From: Clostridiales bacterium
Lineage (GTDB): Bacteria > Bacillota > Clostridia > HGM11327
DNA: 42,823 bases
Assembly: GCA_015056475.1 (NCBI GenBank)
Contig: SVGF01000005.1
Coordinates: 1 to 42,823, forward strand
Direction of reading: 5' to 3'
A model generated the notes under the pieces. It did not search any database. It was not told the origin of the DNA and saw nothing but the letters and a program-made list of their open reading frames with translations. Every line of letters begins with the position of its first letter. The stretch's first letter is position 1. Below are positions 41,051-42,823 of this stretch, in pieces. A program made the position numbers and the translations under genes.

Positions 41051-41575
41051 ATGTTTTCATATCGTAACGGTGATGAAATAACCTTCTACATCAAGCCTCG
41101 TATGGCGCGAAGCATGATAAGCTGGTCTAAATTGGTTGCAATAATGTTGCTCATAACAGCGGGCACATTGTGTATTACGGTGGTTGGCATTCCGGTTGGT
41201 GTTTTTGGAATAATAAGTGCGGTCAAGCTTCTTCAGGCAGGATCGGAGCTTGATACCTACATGAAAACGGGCAAGCTTGCTTATTCAAGAAACGCCGGTG
41301 ATTGCTTTTACACCCATTTCAGAAAATTTATGGCATATTACATTGCAAGCTTTGTGCTTACAGGCGTGATAATTTTCGCTTGCACTGTGCTTGTGGTGGT
41401 ATTCTGGGAAGATGTTTGGGTCTACGTTCAGGACTTCCTGAAGGACTATGAGGACTTCTTTGAGGAATACTATGGGGATATTCTCCCGACTATGCCTGCG
41501 GGCTCACCTTCACCCACTCCGGGCGGTGTGCCGATGTTAATTTCGCTAATAAGGAATCTTTTTCATGGCGCATGA
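41051..41575 (+). CDS. Small membrane protein of unknown function, partner of the preceding gene
   Basis: This 174-residue protein has hydrophobic segments at about 25-60 (LVAIMLLITAGTLCITVVGIPVGVFGIISAVKLL) and 95-125, then an acidic amphipathic stretch (YVQDFLKDYEDFFEEYYGD) and a proline-rich tail. The first part shares its plan with the preceding protein, so the two may have arisen by duplication and may form a complex. AGGAGG precedes the ATG, 20 bp after the first gene. Function is unknown. Confidence 0.7.
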   Translation: MFSYRNGDEITFYIKPRMARSMISWSKLVAIMLLITAGTLCITVVGIPVGVFGIISAVKLLQAGSELDTYMKTGKLAYSRNAGDCFYTHFRKFMAYYIASFVLTGVIIFACTVLVVVFWEDVWVYVQDFLKDYEDFFEEYYGDILPTMPAGSPSPTPGGVPMLISLIRNLFHGA

Positions 41576-41632
41576 AACGTAGGGCGCGTACACTCCTTTA
41601 TTTTTTATTTTTTTGTTTTTGTTGAAGGCGGG

Positions 41633-41656
41633 AATGTCTGTGGGAACACAGGCATT
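41633..41656 (+). terminator. Probable terminator after the membrane-protein pair
   Basis: AATGTCTGTG-GGAA-CACAGGCATT is a good stem with a short T-rich tail (TTCGCTTTT). The T-run is interrupted, so confidence is moderate. Confidence 0.45.
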
Positions 41657-41699
41657 TTCGCTTTTAAAATGTAATTTTTTAGTTTTAGACAAAAACCAC

Positions 41700-41728
41700 T
41701 TGACAAAACGTAAAAAATGACGTAAAAT
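41700..41728 (+). promoter_or_regulatory. Promoter of the toxin-antitoxin pair
   Basis: TTGACA, 17 bases and TAAAAT lie 66 bases before the antitoxin start. CAAAG-AAA-CTTTG (41749-41761), next to a repeated ACAAAGAA, is a plausible operator for autoregulation. Confidence 0.7.
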
Positions 41729-41794
41729 AATTACAGAAAACAAAGAAACAAAGAAACTTTGAAAATTAATTGCATATACTATAAGGGGGACGAG

Positions 41795-42181
41795 ATGAGT
41801 ATATCTACATCAAAAGGAAATTCTGTTATGGAAAAAAAGATAGTCAGTATTTCTTCAAAAAGGCAGATCACAATACCGCAGAAATTTTTTTCTATGCTCG
41901 GCTTTGAAACCGAGGCTGAATGCATTGTCAGAGGGAATGAGCTTGTAATTCGTCCCGCAAAGCAGTATTCGGGTGGCGAATTTGCAGAAATGATACTTGC
42001 AGACCTTATTGGTGAGGGCCTTTCAGGTGAGGAGCTTTTAGAAAAGTTCAAGGAAAAGCAGGCAAGTATTCGACCTGCGGTTGAAGAAATGATAGCACAG
42101 GCTGAAAATGTAGCAAACGGTGACGGAGAATACGCTACTTACGAGGATGTTTTTGGTGACGAGGAGGCTGTGAATGACTGA
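41795..42181 (+). CDS. AbrB/MazE-type antitoxin
   Basis: This 128-residue protein contains an AbrB-like swapped-hairpin DNA-binding domain (KIVSISSKRQITIPQKFFSMLGF...ELVIRPAK) and an acidic, helical C-terminal half that would bind and neutralise the toxin. Two starts are plausible: this ATG, with GGGGGA upstream, or the one at 41828, with AAAGGA upstream, which begins directly at the domain. The toxin gene overlaps its end by eight bases, the typical arrangement of a type II module. Such antitoxins usually repress their own promoter. Confidence 0.8.
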   Translation: MSISTSKGNSVMEKKIVSISSKRQITIPQKFFSMLGFETEAECIVRGNELVIRPAKQYSGGEFAEMILADLIGEGLSGEELLEKFKEKQASIRPAVEEMIAQAENVANGDGEYATYEDVFGDEEAVND

Positions 42182-42467
42182 TGTCAGATTTTTGCCTCCT
42201 GCAGCGAAATTTTTAAAAAAGATCAAGGATAAAAAGCTGAAAGCTTTGTATAAAGATGCTGTTGACAAGATCATACAGGATCATACTGTCGGGACATCTA
42301 AAACGGGTGATCTTTTGGGTATATATGGATATGATATTTTTTACAATAAAACTAATTATGAGCTTGCGTACAGAGTGGAGTACGTAGATAATAAGATCAT
42401 TATTGTGATAATGGCAGGAACACGTGAAAATTTTTATGACGAGCTTAAAAAGTATATTAAGGGTTAA
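42174..42467 (+). CDS. RelE/ParE-superfamily toxin
   Basis: This 97-residue basic protein has the RelE-fold pattern: VRFLPPAAKFLKKIKDKKLKALYKDAVDKI, a GDL-GIYGYDIFY turn, then YELAYRV and VIMAGTRENFYDELKKYI. The family cuts mRNA on the ribosome or poisons gyrase; which one cannot be told here. It depends on the overlapping upstream gene for control. Its ATG lies within that gene, and a GAGG is present upstream. Confidence 0.85.
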   Translation: MTDVRFLPPAAKFLKKIKDKKLKALYKDAVDKIIQDHTVGTSKTGDLLGIYGYDIFYNKTNYELAYRVEYVDNKIIIVIMAGTRENFYDELKKYIKG

Positions 42468-42499
42468 AACTGTATTCAATAAAATAGTCAAAAAAGCTC

Positions 42500-42528
42500 T
42501 TGACAAATTCGCATATTTTTAGTATAAT
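42500..42528 (+). promoter_or_regulatory. tRNA-Arg promoter
   Basis: TTGACA, 17 bases and TATAAT form a perfect sigma-A promoter 40 bases before the tRNA. Confidence 0.85.
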
Positions 42529-42567
42529 ATACATTGTAAATTTGCTCAAGAGAGCATCCATACTTTT

Positions 42568-42643
42568 GCGCCCATAGCTTAGCGGATAAAGTGTTCGGCT
42601 ACGAACCGAAAGACCGGGGGTTCGAATCCCTTTGGGCGTGCCA
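42568..42643 (+). tRNA. tRNA-Arg(ACG)
   Basis: The 76-base gene folds into a cloverleaf. The acceptor stem GCGCCCA pairs with TGGGCGT (one G-T pair), the anticodon stem TTCGG/CCGAA encloses CTACGAA with anticodon ACG (42601-42603), and the T arm GGGGGTTCGAATCCC is standard. The discriminator is G and CCA is encoded. It reads CGU/CGC/CGA after deamination to inosine. It has its own promoter and a terminator right behind it. Confidence 0.97.
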
Positions 42644-42644
42644 G

Positions 42645-42676
42645 AAAAACCGACAAGTCGAAACTTGTCGGTTTTT
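42645..42676 (+). terminator. Terminator of tRNA-Arg
   Basis: AAAAACCGACAAGT-CGAA-ACTTGTCGGTTTTT is a perfect 14-bp stem with a stable tetraloop and ends in T. It starts two bases after the CCA. Confidence 0.9.
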
Positions 42677-42681
42677 CAACT

Positions 42682-42823
42682 AAGTGCGCCTTTCGGCGCG
42701 TGAAGTTTGCTCCGCAAGTGAAGTTGTCCTGCGGACAGTGAAGTTTCTGCGGAAGTGAGCGGCGCACTTAACTTCATTTTATGCGCAAGCATAATACTTC
42801 ATTATGCCGTAAGGCATAACTTC
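42682..42823. repeat. Array of small hairpins with GTGAAGTT spacers
   Basis: From 42682 to the window end, short inverted repeats alternate with a conserved octamer. Hairpins: GCGCC-TTTC-GGCGC, TTGC-TCC-GCAA, GTCC-TGC-GGAC, TTC-TGCG-GAA, TTATGC-GCAA-GCATAA and TTATGCC-GTAA-GGCATAA. GTGAAGTT occurs at 42700, 42718 and 42738. After an outer repeat (AAGTGCGCC 42682-42690 with GGCGCACTT 42761-42769) the spacer continues in the opposite orientation (AACTTCA, TACTTCAT, AACTTC). The array continues past the window. It is not CRISPR, because the repeats are too short and the intervals are palindromic. Confidence 0.8.

Noticed and set aside
42682-42823. CRISPR array
   Set aside because: The constant unit is only about 8 bases, the variable parts are palindromic and of unequal length, and no cas gene is near.

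Overview
The window reads as the replication-origin region of a low-GC, spore-forming member of the class Clostridia, probably from a gut or other anaerobic habitat. The evidence is the dnaA-dnaN-S4-recF block, a perfect parS site, sporulation-associated genes (GerW/YtfJ, a YtfI-type protein, a SpoVB-like flippase), AT-rich sigma-A promoters, frequent TTG/GTG starts and hexuronate catabolism genes. Genus cannot be fixed by reading. Both ends of the window fall in short-hairpin repeats, as expected if it is a contig that broke at repeats.

The layout is organised around a candidate oriC (about 19.6-20.08 kb) lying between divergent parE and dnaA. Left of it nearly everything is on the minus strand, right of it nearly everything is on the plus strand, so most genes are co-directional with forks leaving this point. 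Left arm, outward from the origin: type IIA topoisomerase subunits (parE, then parC; their sequence looks more like topoisomerase IV than gyrase), an ABC-F ATPase, a cell-wall amidase with a SPOR domain, then an eight-gene operon: HTH-cupin regulator, potA, potB, potC, three paralogous TIM-barrel hydrolase-like proteins, and potD. The operon has a clear promoter, repeated TAAAC-N5-GTTTA operators and a terminator. Beyond it is a divergent locus: an XRE-HTH protein fused to a degraded IspD/TarI-like cytidylyltransferase domain faces a LicC/PntC-like nucleotidyltransferase and an OPA-type phosphate-ester transporter.

Right arm: dnaA, two adjacent divergent dnaN paralogues, the S4 protein, recF, and without a break uxaB, nagB and mutS2. 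A 455-bp repeat-rich gap follows, then uxaA, an Asp23 protein, fakA and recG. After that come a convergent small XRE regulator, a SLOG/DUF2493 protein, the minus-strand ytfI-ytfJ-dacF cluster, a SpoVB-like flippase, two small membrane proteins, an AbrB/RelE-type toxin-antitoxin pair and tRNA-Arg(ACG) with its own promoter and terminator. The window ends in an array of small hairpins separated by GTGAAGTT.

The best candidates for undescribed biology are the Pot-type transporter operon carrying three cytoplasmic TIM-barrel paralogues (plausibly uptake and cleavage of an amine-sugar conjugate), the XRE-IspD fusion as a possible CTP or metabolite-sensing regulator, the tandem sliding clamps, and the dispersed hairpin arrays. 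All functional statements rest on reading motifs by eye; no database search was run.
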